The position numbers were made by a program, and so were the translations under genes. A stretch of 64,000 nt of DNA, from assembly GCA_014529385.2 (NCBI GenBank), contig CM043945.1:98987463-99051462 (forward strand). The letters run 5' to 3'. Position 1 is the first letter of the stretch, and every line of letters starts with the position of its first letter. Shown in pieces: positions 45,490 to 56,649 of the stretch. The notes under the pieces were generated by a model that searched no databases, was not told the origin of the DNA, and saw nothing but the letters and a program-made list of their open reading frames with translations. Source of the DNA: Adiantum capillus-veneris (lineage: Eukaryota; Streptophyta; Polypodiopsida; Polypodiales; Pteridaceae).

Positions 45490-45945
45490 CTACCCTACAA
45501 ATGTCGTGCCACAACGCGATAGGGTGGTGCTTTGCGCTTGAAACACCCCCTAGTCGAGTTGTGGCGTGACATAAAAATGTTGCGCCACAACGTAATAGGG
45601 TGGTGCTTTACGCTTGAAACACCCCCTAGTCGTGTTGTATGTCGTGCCACAATGCGGTGCTTTGTGCTTGAAACACCCTCTAGTCACGTTGTGGCGCGAC
45701 ATTTGAATGTCACGTCACAACGCGATAGGGTGGTGCTTTACGGTTGAAACACCCCCTAGTCGCGTTGTGGCGCGAAATCAAAATATCGCGCCCACAACGT
45801 GATAGGGTGGTGCTTTACGCTTGAAGCACTACGTAGTCGTGTTGTGGCAGGACATCAAAATATCGCGTCACCACGCGATATGGAGAAGCCTCACAATTTT
45901 GTGAACCCTAGATCGCGTTGTGGCGCGACATTGAGTGGTTGTGCG
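45490..45945. repeat. 77-bp minisatellite with palindromic units
   Basis: About five degenerate units, each carrying CGCCACAACGCGATAGGGTGG, then GCTTTACGCTTGAAACACC, CCCTAGTCG and GTTGTGGCGCGACAT. Unit starts at about 45511, 45587, 45650 (shortened), 45717 and 45794 give a 76-77 bp period. GTCGCGCCACAACGCGA and its reverse complement both occur within the repeats, so adjacent units can pair into hairpins. Confidence 0.88.
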
Positions 45946-46018
45946 TGCCTACATGGTTTGCAAAGACGCATGGTAATGAGCAGTTGTTTTAAGCCGCCAG
46001 TGGCAAAAATATAGCATC

Positions 46019-46180
46019 AAAAGGTGAGCCTAGATGCTAGAATAGTGGGAGACATGCTGACTTGAATCTATCTTGATGCTCTCATTGAGATTCGAACTCA
46101 AAAGGTGAGCTTAGAAGATAGAACAGTCGGAGACATGGTGATTTGAAACTATTTAGATGCTCTCATTGAGATTTGAACTC
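46019..46180. repeat. 81-bp tandem duplication including a tRNA 3' end
   Basis: AAGGTGAGC...GATGCTCTCATTGAGATT.GAACTCAA starts at 46021 and again at 46102. The second unit's end is the 3' part of the tRNA-Thr gene. The first unit carries an orphan TpsiC arm and acceptor end at about 46077-46100. Confidence 0.88.
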
Positions 46181-46231
46181 AAGACCTCCCGCTTACTAAA
46201 CGGGTGCTCTAACCAACTGAGCTATGAGAGC
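46158..46231 (-). tRNA. tRNA-Thr (anticodon AGT)
   Basis: 74 nt on the minus strand. The acceptor stem GCTCTCA pairs perfectly with TGAGAGC, discriminator A, no encoded CCA. The D arm TAGCTCAGTTGGTTAGAGCA contains the A box. The anticodon arm CCCGT-TTAGTAA-GCGGG has anticodon AGT (threonine, A34 read as inosine). The TpsiC arm TTGAG-TTCAAAT-CTCAA contains the B box. No intron. Upstream AT-rich sequence has TATAATTTGCAAATG about 15-30 bp before the gene and a CAA near the start, as usual for plant tRNA genes. No clean T-run terminator lies directly downstream. The gene looks functional. Confidence 0.93.
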
Positions 46232-47469
46232 TGGCTGTTACAACATTTGCAAATTATAGAAAAGTAAATTGTAATTTTATTTGCTACTGCCAACTGGTGC
46301 GAAGGCCTCTGAGGAAGGGCAGACAATAAGCGTCATGAGACAGGCAGGATCTTCCGCTGCCTGCGATTAAGCTTAAATCTGAAGGGCGCTCACGCCATGA
46401 CGAGGAGGAGATGGACGGCGCTGATCTCCTGTGACGGCCCATGAATTACTTAAGGCCTTTTTATTTTTATCAAATGCGCCATTCGCATGCACCCGTTCAA
46501 TCTCCTCAGCGCTTTTCACAAGCAATTGGCACGCGCTTGCTTTTCTCACCGGTTGTTGAAGGATTTTGATATTCCATTGGCCCTCTAATTAGCACAATAT
46601 CATTTCCGAGTCAGCTATTTTAGAAAGGTCTTCAAACATTCCAAACCTTATACAATTTAGTTTTCTTGATAAGGGACGCATGGGATTTGCTAAAGGAAGG
46701 CCACCATATAGAATACTCCTTTGCCTGTTGCTATTACACCGCCCCCAGCCCTCAGAGAACGCAATCAAAACCGGAGGGGAGTGGGTTTGAAATGCTTGAA
46801 TTAGCCTTGTTTCATCTTATATGTTGAGAGACCATTATATAGTATTGCTGAGCTCTGATATTCCAAATAGAACCATAGGTGAGGGTGTTTTAAGGTGACG
46901 TTTGTTCACGTTCGCGATTGTAGACGTAGATTGGAGTTGGACAGTCTTCAACACGAAATGATAAAAGCCAAATTTGAACCATGAATTGGAACCTCGACCG
47001 GAATGGCGTGCCAGAACGTGCGTTCCCAGCCATGATCTAGATTTGAAAAAAATATAATTCCGGAACGCCATTTCGAAATGTTGAGGGCCCGAAACGGGTG
47101 TTCCCTGTTACTATGCTTTGACCTCAGGAGGGAAATCTATTGAAGGAGAGGGTAGCATGAGGGTCCTTTCCAACCATGTCTTTTACCTCCAAATAAATAT
47201 AAAGCCCCTCGTGATAAATATACGTGCTTTTGAGTGACCCTGTGAGCCACTAAGACACACACTAAGAAAGGCCATTGCCCTTAGGGCATGTCAAAAGCTA
47301 GAGGGAAAAAATTGACAACACTCTTAGTATTTCACTAATTTTTTGAGTTAAATAATCCTTGTAAGTTATACTCTACTAGTAAAACGGTGCCACCTTCGGC
47401 GGCGGCATGGCCCCTCTTACCCTCAAACCCCTTGCTCTTGACAAATTTCATAAAAGCATATCAATAAAA
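46232..47469. other. Intergenic DNA, no recognisable gene
   Basis: No supported coding sequence. Around 46975-47110 there are several GGAAC/GTTCC-type motifs (CCGGAATGGCGTGCCAGAAC, TTCCGGAACG) that look like a degraded repeat, but I cannot delimit it. Confidence 0.35.

Positions 47470-47504
<35 letters not shown>
47470..47504. repeat. (CT)n microsatellite
   Basis: About 17 CT units, followed by CT-rich and CTAT-rich sequence to about 47700. Confidence 0.95.
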
Positions 47505-47507
<3 letters not shown>

Positions 47508-47796
47508 CCCCCCTCTTACCATAGGTTTAGTGTAATCTCTTCTCTTTCTAAATATTTTCGTGCTCTCTATCTATCTCTATCTATCTCTATCAATCTCCAT
47601 TCCCCTACTTCTCTTTGTATACTAGCATCTGTTCATTTCTCTCTCTCTATCCCTATCCCTCTTTCTTCTCTCTACCTATCTCTCGGATTCTTTTCCTCCT
47701 CCTTCTCCTCCTCCTCCACAACATCTTACAGACTAGGTGATGTTGAACGACCACCCTACCCTATGAATTTAGGTTGGTATATTGAGGAAGCTCTTC

Positions 47797-48036
47797 CTAG
47801 AGGCCCTTTGATTTTTGCACCACTTTGACCCACTTACAAAGGTGAGTTGACACTACAACTACCATGAAGATCTTGCCAAAAACTTTGTAACCAACGACGT
47901 GGATAGCACGCATTATAAATATCCTCGTTGGCCCCTCTTTCTTGGAGTAGCTTGATGACCCCATTGTTGTTCTTTTAGGGAGATGCCTAGAATTTGAGAA
48001 GCTCTTGCTTTCATTAGCCAACACAGACAACATCAT
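47797..48036 (-). pseudogene. Possible ankyrin-repeat remnant
   Basis: In one minus-strand frame near 47965-47890 the sequence reads NNGVIKLLQERGANEDIYNACYP, close to the second half of an ankyrin repeat (VIKLLLERGANVD). Only one repeat is visible and stops surround it. Confidence 0.25.
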
Positions 48037-48089
48037 CTTATGAGAAGCTCTGGTCCAATCTTATGTTCGCTTTTAGGGAATTATTCTGG

Positions 48090-48225
48090 GTTGAGAAGAA
48101 GAAGAAGAGAATTTTTAACATCGTGAGAAACTATCTCAAGAGACCTCAAAGATCTATCCAAAGAGAGTTGAACTCAAGACTTGTTATTCAAGAGGGAAAT
48201 GGCATAACCAATCTACCACACTTGG
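48090..48225 (-). repeat. tRNA-derived SINE-like sequence
   Basis: The minus strand has an A-box-like TGGTAGATTGG at 48218-48208 and a B-box-like GAGTTCAACTC at 48175-48165, spaced like an internal Pol III promoter. The segment ends in a TTC-rich run near 48095. It cannot fold as a full tRNA. A diverged SINE is the best reading, but a decayed tRNA copy is also possible. Confidence 0.4.
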
Positions 48226-48262
48226 GTAATAGAAAGGTAATACCATTTTCCTCTCTTTATTA

Positions 48263-48334
48263 CCCCCCCCCCCCCCCCCCCCAACACACACACACACACA
48301 CACACGCGCGCGCACGCACACACACACACACACA
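48263..48334. repeat. Poly(C) and (CA)n microsatellite
   Basis: A run of 20 C at 48263-48282, then CA/CG repeats. The poly(C) is unusual and its length may be affected by sequencing. Confidence 0.95.
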
Positions 48335-48835
48335 GAGGAGAAGAATAGATTAACTATCACATCAAGATCATTATAGACCGACTAAGTTACCAAGATTGGT
48401 GAGGATGTGATCTACCATTTTGAAAACTAGGGGCGTGTTTTTAAAAATTTCAGGTGCTTTTTGCCACTATGTCTACATATTTGTGTTTGTAGATTTATTT
48501 GACTTGTGCATTGCTATTATGTCTGGCAGAGCAAAGAGCCTTTGTAAGGACCATCGTTAGAAAATAAAATCATTTTCTTGGCCTTGAAAATTGTAAGGTC
48601 AATTTAATGGGACAAATGGGTTCATCCCAAAATCTAAGGTACTTATTGACATATGTAAGGAAATACAAAAATTTGTCCTTGAAAATTTGGATCCAAATAA
48701 ATAATCTGGTAGGACAGTTCAGAAAAACTACATTACAAGCCGGGACAAATGAACAATGTATACATGCATATAAAATACTAGAGGTTGGAATGGAGAAAAG
48801 AGATCTGATGTGAACTACAACATGAAGGATGCGAG
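48335..48835. other. Intergenic DNA, no recognisable gene
   Basis: Nothing supported beyond short frames without motifs. Confidence 0.35.
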
Positions 48836-48848
48836 CGAGCGAGCGTGC

Positions 48849-48895
<47 letters not shown>
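48836..48895. repeat. GCGA/(GA)n microsatellite
   Basis: GCGAGCGAGCG followed by about 23 GA units. Confidence 0.95.
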
Positions 48896-48897
<2 letters not shown>

Positions 48898-49114
48898 ATT
48901 GGTATTCCTTGCTACAAGCATTGTATATTTTTTATTTTTATTTTTGCATCAAAGTTGAGTCGTATGACAAACCAAATTATGTTCTTTTGGAGAACACTAA
49001 CTAAAAATGTAAGAAAGGAGCTAATGTTTTTGTGTTAAATCCAGAGACTTGATTCTAACAAGAAGTTTTGGACAAATTCTCACAATAATTCCCACATTGT
49101 GACTTACCTTAATT

Positions 49115-49348
49115 AACATCACGAGCTTCTGTGAGCGAGGCACCGCATGCCTAGTTAGTTACGATTGCGGGCAGGGGACCGCCGGCCCGGTGGAAAGGGC
49201 CGACGGTCTCCTGCCCCCAATCGTATACTTAGCTAGGTACGATTGCAGACAGGGGACCGCCGGCCCGATGGGGAGGGCCGGCAGTCTCCTGCCCCCAATC
49301 GTACCTAGCTAGGTATGTAGCGTCTCTCGAGCAGAAGCTCATGATGTT
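49115..49348. mobile_element. MITE-like element with two tandem GC-rich hairpins
   Basis: The outer arms AACATCACGAGCTTCTG (49115-49131) and its near-complement CAGAAGCTCATGATGTT (49332-49348) bracket two tandem hairpins at 49160-49225 and 49238-49303. Each hairpin has arms TACGATTG...GGGGACCGCCGGCCC and the complement, closed by an 8-10 nt loop. It encodes nothing. I cannot define a target duplication, so transposon status is inferred from structure. Confidence 0.6.
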
Positions 49349-49692
49349 ATGCATTGTATGAAAAACACTGAAAGAGGCTCCGTTTTCTTACATGAGAATA
49401 TTTCTAAATCTTCTTGTGATCTGTAAACCTCATAAAATATAAAAAAGAGATGAAAGAATCTACAAGATTTAGTTGGGAACATGTAAAGGGCTTAGCATGA
49501 GATATATAAACTCTTGTGTCTTCCTATGGAAACTAAGGAGCCTGTATGAATGTATGTACATAACCATAGTGTAAAGGATTAAGGCTATGCTAAGGTATAA
49601 GCTAGAAGTGGCTAGTGGACCTCAAACCCAATGAGAGGACTCTTGGTTTGCCTAATTGGCCTGGCTTTGAAAGGCCTCTAGATGTGGCTACT
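49349..49692. other. 3' flank of LBD gene
   Basis: AT-rich, no gene recognised. The 3' UTR and polyadenylation site of the LBD gene should lie in this stretch. Confidence 0.4.
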
Positions 49693-50490
49693 CTACTCAT
49701 ACGTGAAAGTGTCCGAGGGGAGCCGTAAGGAGCTTGTATCGTCTTCCTCGTGCGAAAGTGTAGTGCGTGTGCTTGTGTCCTTGGAGGAGGTCACCATGTT
49801 GGAGACGAAGTGTTCGCATTGCAGTTGCGCATATACGGTTTGCGCTTGCGATACGGCAAGTTGAGTTTGAAGATGAAGAACTTGGCGTTGCAGATTGGCG
49901 ATGGCTCCCACACATCCGTAGATGGGGTCTCGTATCCTTGCATTTGCCTCATACACCATGCTACTCACAGCATCCCCTCTTTGATCCACAGGGAGCTCCT
50001 AGAGAAAAAAAAACAAAGTCAAAACCAAGAGAACCATATGAGCCCCCTAGTTAATGCCCCCCTTATTATTTCTTGTAGAAAGAAAGAAAGAAATTCTGCC
50101 ATATTTACTTGCCATGTGCCACTAATCGGCAAGCTTTATCCAACGGTCCACGATTTTTTCCTGTTTGTGCACATATAATTATAGAAATTAAAGGTATCTG
50201 TATACCTGTAGCATTTTGCTGACGTTGCTGGCACCGAAGACACGATGCACGCTGGCGAATTTGAGTGGATCGTCGGCCGGGAAGTGCGGAGCAAAGGTGC
50301 AGCTCTCCACGCACCGCCTGCGCAACAGCTTGCACGCCGCACAGGGCGACGCCTGCTGCTGCATGCTACCCCCACTTATACCACCACCACCATCACCACC
50401 ACCTGCATTATTATTCGTGTAATGCAAGCTGCTACCACCACTCATGGCCGCTGTGCTGCTAGTAGTGGTACTCCTCCCGCTGCTGCCCAT
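49693..50490 (-). CDS. LOB-domain (LBD/AS2-family, class I) transcription factor
   Basis: Two exons: 50490-50206 and 49998-49693, with a 207-bp GT..AG phase-0 intron at the family's conserved position after SNVSKMLQ. The predicted protein is 196 residues. A glycine/serine-rich N-terminus (about 44 residues) precedes the LOB domain. The C block is C-A-A-C-K-L-L-R-R-R-C-V-E-S-C (CX2CX6CX3C). The GAS block runs from FAPHFPADDP through FGASNVSKML and the DPIYGCVGAI signature. The leucine-zipper-like coil is LQRQVLHLQTQL. LBD proteins are plant-specific DNA-binding regulators of organ boundary and lateral organ development; class I members carry the full coil. The first ATG after an in-frame TGA (50520-50518) was chosen. 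All key residues are intact. Confidence 0.95.
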
Positions 50491-50533
50491 CACGGCGCCG
50501 CCTTGCACCACCACCACTCACACATACACCCAC

Positions 50534-50934
<401 letters not shown>

Positions 50935-50935
<1 letters not shown>

Positions 50936-52075
50936 CTTAACGAGGCGGTGCCAAATTCCAATATCCGCGTGAAATTTTGTGACTCCCCTCCCTCTTTACA
51001 GACTTCCTGGACAACAAGTTCAAGAGATTGGGCATTGCCTTGCTTCCCTCCACCAATCGTCACCTTTCATTGCGAGATACTTATTATTACTTGCATTGGT
51101 TTCCCACGTACCAACTTATTGAAGCTCCAACTAAGATGACCTTCACATAGGTGAGATAAGGGATGGTTGAGACTGCCCGCCCAAGTGAACTGCAGGGGTT
51201 GTGGAGTCGTTGTAGCACACTTTTATTTGTCCAAAAAAGATTATCTGGACCTACCACCTTTATGAGAAACCTCCTCACCTCAAAACTGCAATGCATTCCA
51301 CTCTATTTAGCATGAAAGCAGAGTAGTGTTCGATCACTCTAACCCTAGGCACAAAGAATTCGCCACTTAACCAAAAGACCACCACATTCTGCAAATGTAC
51401 TTTATATACAAAAGAGATGGCTCGTGGAAAACATGGCTTCTTTTGGAGAGTCTAAACCCACCCTAAACCTCCCTTCAGAGTGTTACTTGTATCCCAATCA
51501 ACAAGACCTTGGTATCAATAGAGTAGATTGCAAGTTGTGCCCCATATAACCCAAAGGGCAGTTGAAACTTCCTAAAATGCAAGATGTACAATTAAAACTT
51601 ACTGCTACCAATTTCGTGTTGCATATTTTGCATTAATTAAGTTCTTGCAAAGGCTACATGGATCATCCATCAAAAGACACCTCTCACAAACTACCACTTA
51701 GTGTAAGGTCTAGGTGGCTATGAGTGACCTATTTATATGAGTTTTTAATCTATAAATCTCAACGATGAATGACACAAATGTATCTCTACAAAAGACCATG
51801 AACCTTATCGACTAAAATAGTGGGGTCAAGGCATGAATTGGTGGTATCAGAAAGAGGTGTTTTGGACACCACTTTGTTGGAGAATTCAAAGAGGTTTTTC
51901 AGATAAGAATAAGAAAGAGAGAGTTTCAAACTGTAGTCTTTGAGCCTAAAAGACTATAGTGGTGGGGGCCTTCATTAATAGAGGCAAGTTTGAGCATCCA
52001 AAACTCTCGTTTTATTCTCTCTCGTGCTCTTACATGCTCCCACCCCAGAACTAGCTCATGCTTTGCAGTAGTATC

Positions 52076-52077
<2 letters not shown>
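50935..52077. other. Intergenic DNA, no recognisable gene
   Basis: No supported coding sequence or RNA gene. Confidence 0.4.

Positions 52078-52157
<80 letters not shown>
52078..52157. repeat. (CT)n microsatellite, about 40 units
   Basis: Uninterrupted CT run, the longest single dinucleotide tract in the window. Confidence 0.95.
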
Positions 52158-52159
<2 letters not shown>

Positions 52160-52395
52160 CATGTTGTGGACCACTCTACACACTTAGAGTGCACAAGACA
52201 ATGGTTTGTTTACCTATTGGGTTTTTTGCTCCATTTATGGGGTTGGGTTGTAGGGTGAACATGAAGTTTATTGATTATTAAAATACACACTTGTGCCCAA
52301 GACAATTCAATGGATAAGTTGTGTGTGTCCCAATGAAATGACTCATTTGTATGCAGATTCAATATGTATTGCTCTTTGTCCATGAATTTGTTGCC

Positions 52396-52952
52396 TCATA
52401 GTGCTTATCAATGGTTTCTAGTGCTTCACAATGTTTTCCAACTGCTTTGTAGTGCTTCACAATGCTTTGAAGTGTTTTGAACACATGATTTGTAGTGTTT
52501 CACAGTGTTTTCCAATGCCTTCTGGTGCTCCACGGTGCTTTGAAGTGCTTCATAGTGTAATCAAGTGATCCACATTGCATCATGATGCTTCATAGTGCTT
52601 AATACTACTTCATAGCACTTCCCAATGGTTTCAATTGCTTTGAAATGCTTCACAATGCTTTGAAGTGCTTCATAGTGCCATACAATGCTTCCTAGTGCTC
52701 CACAATCCTTAATAGTTCTTCTTAATGTTTGGGTGTGCTTTGTAGTGCTTTCAAGTGCCTTGGAATGCCTCAAAGTGATTCACAGTCCTTCTAAGTGCTT
52801 TCAAGTGCTTCATTGTGCCTCAAAGTAGTTCCTAGTGCTTTCCAATGCTTTACACTACTTCCTAGTACTTCAAAGTGCTTTTAGTGCTTCAAACTACTTC
52901 TCCAAGTGCTTTATAATGTTTCCCACCTCTTCTAAGTGCTTCGTAGTGCTTA
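52396..52952 (+). repeat. Degenerate AGTGCTT tandem array (left)
   Basis: More than 30 variants of (T/A)AGTGCTTC/T with spacings of about 10-18 bp, for example CATAGTGCTT, CAAGTGCTTC, GAAGTGCTTC. A related array in the opposite orientation lies at 57440-57722. Position suggests subterminal repeats of the DNA transposon between them. Confidence 0.85.
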
Positions 52953-52999
52953 AGGAAATGTTTTCTTGAAGTATTGTCTATCGAGTGTGATGTTGGTTT

Positions 53000-53948
53000 T
53001 TTGTTTGCAGAAGGAATTTTATCAGAGGTTTTAGCAAGTGCATCCTAACATAAATATCTTTCTCAGATGCTTTGAGCATCTAAATCCATACTTTGAGTGC
53101 AAGTTGAAAGATCACAACACTCACTTTTGTGAACATCATGTGCATCTTGTGTACTTTAAGAAATCCTTCAATTAGATATGTGAAGGAAGATTTGGATAGC
53201 ATGGGTGGTTATGCACTTGCAGTTGCCTTTACACTAATCAACATGACAATTCTCTCTACTCTACATCTAAATTCCTATTTCCAAGCTTGATTTTGTGTTG
53301 TGTCCAAAGCCCATCAACTCAACTTTTCATGAAAGGAAGTGCCTACTGGAACTTGCAAACAATGTGGCATTGATAGGTTTGCACTCTGTCCAAGTGAAGA
53401 GTGTGACAAATCCTCGTTGGTGATTGTGAAGGTGTTTGCTGATGTTGACACATAGGAGGTGGATGATGGAGGCCTAACCAAGAAAAGTAGAGATCTTATT
53501 GTTTAGCAAGTAAGCTAGCCTCATCAAACACAATTATAAGTACAAGTGGCAATCTGAGCAATTTAAAGAATGTTTGCAAATTTTTTTTGAAAATGTTGTG
53601 ACGTCCATAGTGGACTTTGCACAAGGTGCAAAACGAGATCCAATCGATGCACTAGTTCTTATATCAGGTAATCATTGTAGCTCACATCTTGTTTGTGCAT
53701 TCAAAAGTGGGGAAGATTCATAAGACCATTCATTTCTATTTTTTGGATAATAAGTCCCATGACACATTGTTTTTGCAACATTGTTTTCTACTCCACAATG
53801 AGTGACTGAAAGACAATGGGTGGAATGTGAAGCAACATTGAGTATGGCCTGATGAAGTTGGTTCACATTTTAAAGCAAGAAGTAGATTGTTTTTTGTCAC
53901 CAGATTCTTCAAATTTACTGTTATTTCAAGGATGCACAATTTCTTTAT
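53000..53948 (+). pseudogene. Transposase-like gene of unassigned DNA transposon, 5' part
   Basis: Degenerate + strand coding with frameshifts and TGG-to-TGA/TAG-type stops. From left: CFEHLNPYFECKLKDHNTHFC at about 53080-53140; a cysteine cluster with CPKP...C..CG...LCPSEEC at about 53300-53410; FENVVTSIVDFAQGA at about 53586-53630; then DNKSHDTLFLQHCFLLHNE, WPDEVGSHFKARS and RMHNFFI to 53948. The spaced acidic residues (VDFA, WPDE) fit a DDE-type transposase core. The gene is broken at 53949 by an LTR element and resumes at 56650. I cannot place it in a named superfamily. Confidence 0.55.
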
Positions 53949-54345
53949 TGTTGGGTATGTGGCCTTTAGCCTGGGCCACAACATGTTGGTGTGTACCACC
54001 TCCAATCTAATCAACAAAAATCATGTGATAACATGTGGGCTTAGGTGAGTTACACAAGTAGCCAAAAGAGTACCCTTTTGATTCCACATTGGGAGGTTTA
54101 ACGTTGCCCTTTGGGAAGGTTGATTATTGCACTTTGACAGATGTCTCTTGGTCCTTGAGAGGTGCACCTAGCCATCTACTAATTCTATTAGTAGCCACAC
54201 TTTATACACACTTAGTGTTGCTCATTGTTCATTCCATAATCAAGTATTGTCATTAGTATTCTACTTTGTGCATTGTCCCATTGTTCTCTCTAATTATTCA
54301 TTTTGAATTCTACACTAATTATGCCACCTTAACTCTAACCTTTCA
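53949..54345 (+). repeat. 5' LTR of pol-less element
   Basis: Starts TGTTGGGTATGTGGCC, ends CTAACCTTTCA. It pairs with 56255-56649. Confidence 0.88.
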
Positions 54346-56254
54346 ACTGGTATCAAGGCCACATATTGGTTGGTATTTTCTAATCACATGTTAGGTCCAT
54401 TAGTTTAGCCACTCCTAATCAACACCCTAATTATCCTTATGTGGGCACGTTCTTGGTGTAGTCCAATGAGCCACTACCCTCCATGGGTTGATTAGGATTG
54501 ATCAAGGAGGTTCAGGTGTCATATAACCTTAGTGTTTGCATTTAGCATTATCTCTCAAGATAGATTGATTGGAACTTTTCTCTATCCTCACCTCCAATCA
54601 ATTGATTCGATTGCCTATCATCTAGAGTGCATTTTAGTTCTAATTTTTCATATTTTAATCCTTTAATTACTCCCCCCTTAATATCATGATCAAAGTATTT
54701 TGTGTGTTTTTTGAAATCCTCTCATCCTCAGCTTTTGTAGCTTGGACTCCATTTTCCCCTAATACCAAGCTCTAATCCATTTTTCTATATTTAAGTGTGT
54801 GTGAGTTTTGTGAGCTCTGCAAGACACTGCATAAATATCTACTCTTAGGCTTTTCCCTCACACAAAGACTCACGTGGTGGGGATCGGCTAACGTAGTGAC
54901 TCTATTTGGTATGGAGGGTTGTGGGTTCAAGTGGCGGGACATTCTAATCTTAGAATGGTGCTCATGGATGGACCTCTTTATGGCGGTAAACTGGGTTGAA
55001 TCATGTTTTGAGTCCAGAAAGTACCATTTCACACAAGAGAGTGTGCGCTCATTTTACCTCATTCTTGGACGTCAAAGATTCTCTGACAACACCCTAAATT
55101 TGGGTTGAGTCCACTGTAGCTAGTTCCCACTGGCAACACACTTGCCAACCAACCTCAAATTGAGCTTATTCCATTTGTTAGGTCCGACACATGACTTTCC
55201 CATAGGTAATCCCTTGTTTAAAATGTCTCCAAGGCACTTCCCCTAGGGGAGGGTTCTCATCATAGGAAAAGAAACACCTCTTGCAAAGAGGGTACTCCCA
55301 TAGAAGCTGAGAAGAGTTACTCCATCCATCTAAGGTCAGATTCATGCATCATTTTGGGGCAAAAACATGACAAGAAATTTTTCAATCAAGAGGATTTACC
55401 AATCTGAAGCTCTAAAGAAAAGGTTTTTCAAAGACCATCAAGGCTTTGAGGCAAAATTTTGAGGGACTTCAAAGATCATTCAAAAGCTTTTTCAAGTACC
55501 AAGCAAAGAGGATTTCACTCTTGCTCTTTTACACTCTCCTTAAGCGCGTCAAAGTTAACAATTTTTTTTGCATCCCAAGGCACAATTTGAAATGTATGCC
55601 ATATTTCTCATTTGAGGAGATGATCTCTTTGCAACGCACTTGTGAAGAGGCTAGACACTGGCATTTTCACACAGTTGATAGCTAAGACCCCTCTGTTTGC
55701 ATTACGGGGGATAAGGGAATTGGGAAACCTAATGGGAAACCCTTTGAAGGAAAATTAAGGGCATCATCACTATCATCATCTAGGCTAAATAAGTGTGAAA
55801 AATGTGGCAAGCACAATAACAGCAAGCATAAATGCATTAGAAAATGTTATGAGTGCTAAACCCCAGGGCACATAGCCAATGATTGCTAGAAGCTCAAACC
55901 ATGTGCATATTTGTAAAGAAGGGACATCCCTCTTCCAAATGCCAAGAAGCCAACAACACCAAGGAAGCAACATAGTAGGAGTGACATACAGAGACGGAAG
56001 ATAATAAATTGGATAGCTTGTAGACAAAATATGGGTGAACCTCAGCCTCATCATTTAGATTCATCTTTGGGGATAGTTTGGTCCTCGAAATTATTGGTTT
56101 AAGGGGAGGAGTCTTCAGCCTCCTTGGTAGCATAGTCTTTTGAGGTACAACATAACTGGCATAGTTCAATTAGCCTTCATGACGTAGCCTTTGTGGCATG
56201 GCCTTTCTTGTAGTGTAGTCTCATTAAAGTTGTCCGTAAGTCCAAGGGGAGGGT

Positions 56255-56649
56255 TGATGGGTATGTGGCCTTTAGCGTATGCCACAACATGTTGGTGTGT
56301 ACCACCTCTAGTCTAGTCAGCAAAAATCATGTGATAATGTGTGATAGCAGTGAGTTCCACAAGCAGCCATAAGAGTGCCCTTTGGAGTCCACATTGGGAG
56401 GTTGATCCTTTCCCTTTGGGAAGGTTGATTCTTGCCCTTTGGGAGATGCCTTTTGGCCCTTGAGAGGTGCATGTAGCAATCTACTACTCATACAAGTAGC
56501 CACACTTTGTACCCACACTTAGTGCTAGCTATTGTTCATTTTCACAATCAAGTATTTTCATCAGTATCCTACTTTGTGCAATGTGCAATTGCTCTTGCTA
56601 ATTACTTTGAATGCTACACTAGTTATGCCACCTTAAGTCTAACCTTTCA
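56255..56649 (+). repeat. 3' LTR of pol-less element
   Basis: Starts TGATGGGTATGTGGCC, ends CTAACCTTTCA. It has many substitutions and short indels relative to the 5' LTR. Confidence 0.88.

Larger units (their letters stand above)
53949..56649 (+). mobile_element. Small LTR retrotransposon without pol
   Basis: LTRs 53949-54345 and 56255-56649 (397 and 395 bp, clearly diverged). The left LTR is followed by primer site TGGTATCAAGG and the right preceded by purine tract AAGGGGAGGG. The internal 1.9 kb has no RT or integrase. It has a Gag-like tail with a CCHC knuckle (CYEC.TPGHIANDC, one stop inside) at about 55848-55889 preceded by a cysteine-rich KCGKHNNSKHKC. This is a non-autonomous or deleted element, old by LTR divergence, inserted in the transposase-like gene. 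No clear target duplication. Confidence 0.85.

Noticed and set aside
45490-45945. CRISPR-like array
   Set aside because: Units are contiguous and degenerate without unique spacers, and the DNA is a plant nuclear genome. It is a minisatellite.
48165-48225. A second tRNA gene
   Set aside because: Only A-box and B-box-like motifs remain; acceptor and anticodon stems cannot be paired.
49693-50517. LBD start at 50517
   Set aside because: That position is a GTG codon right after an in-frame TGA; the first ATG is at 50490.
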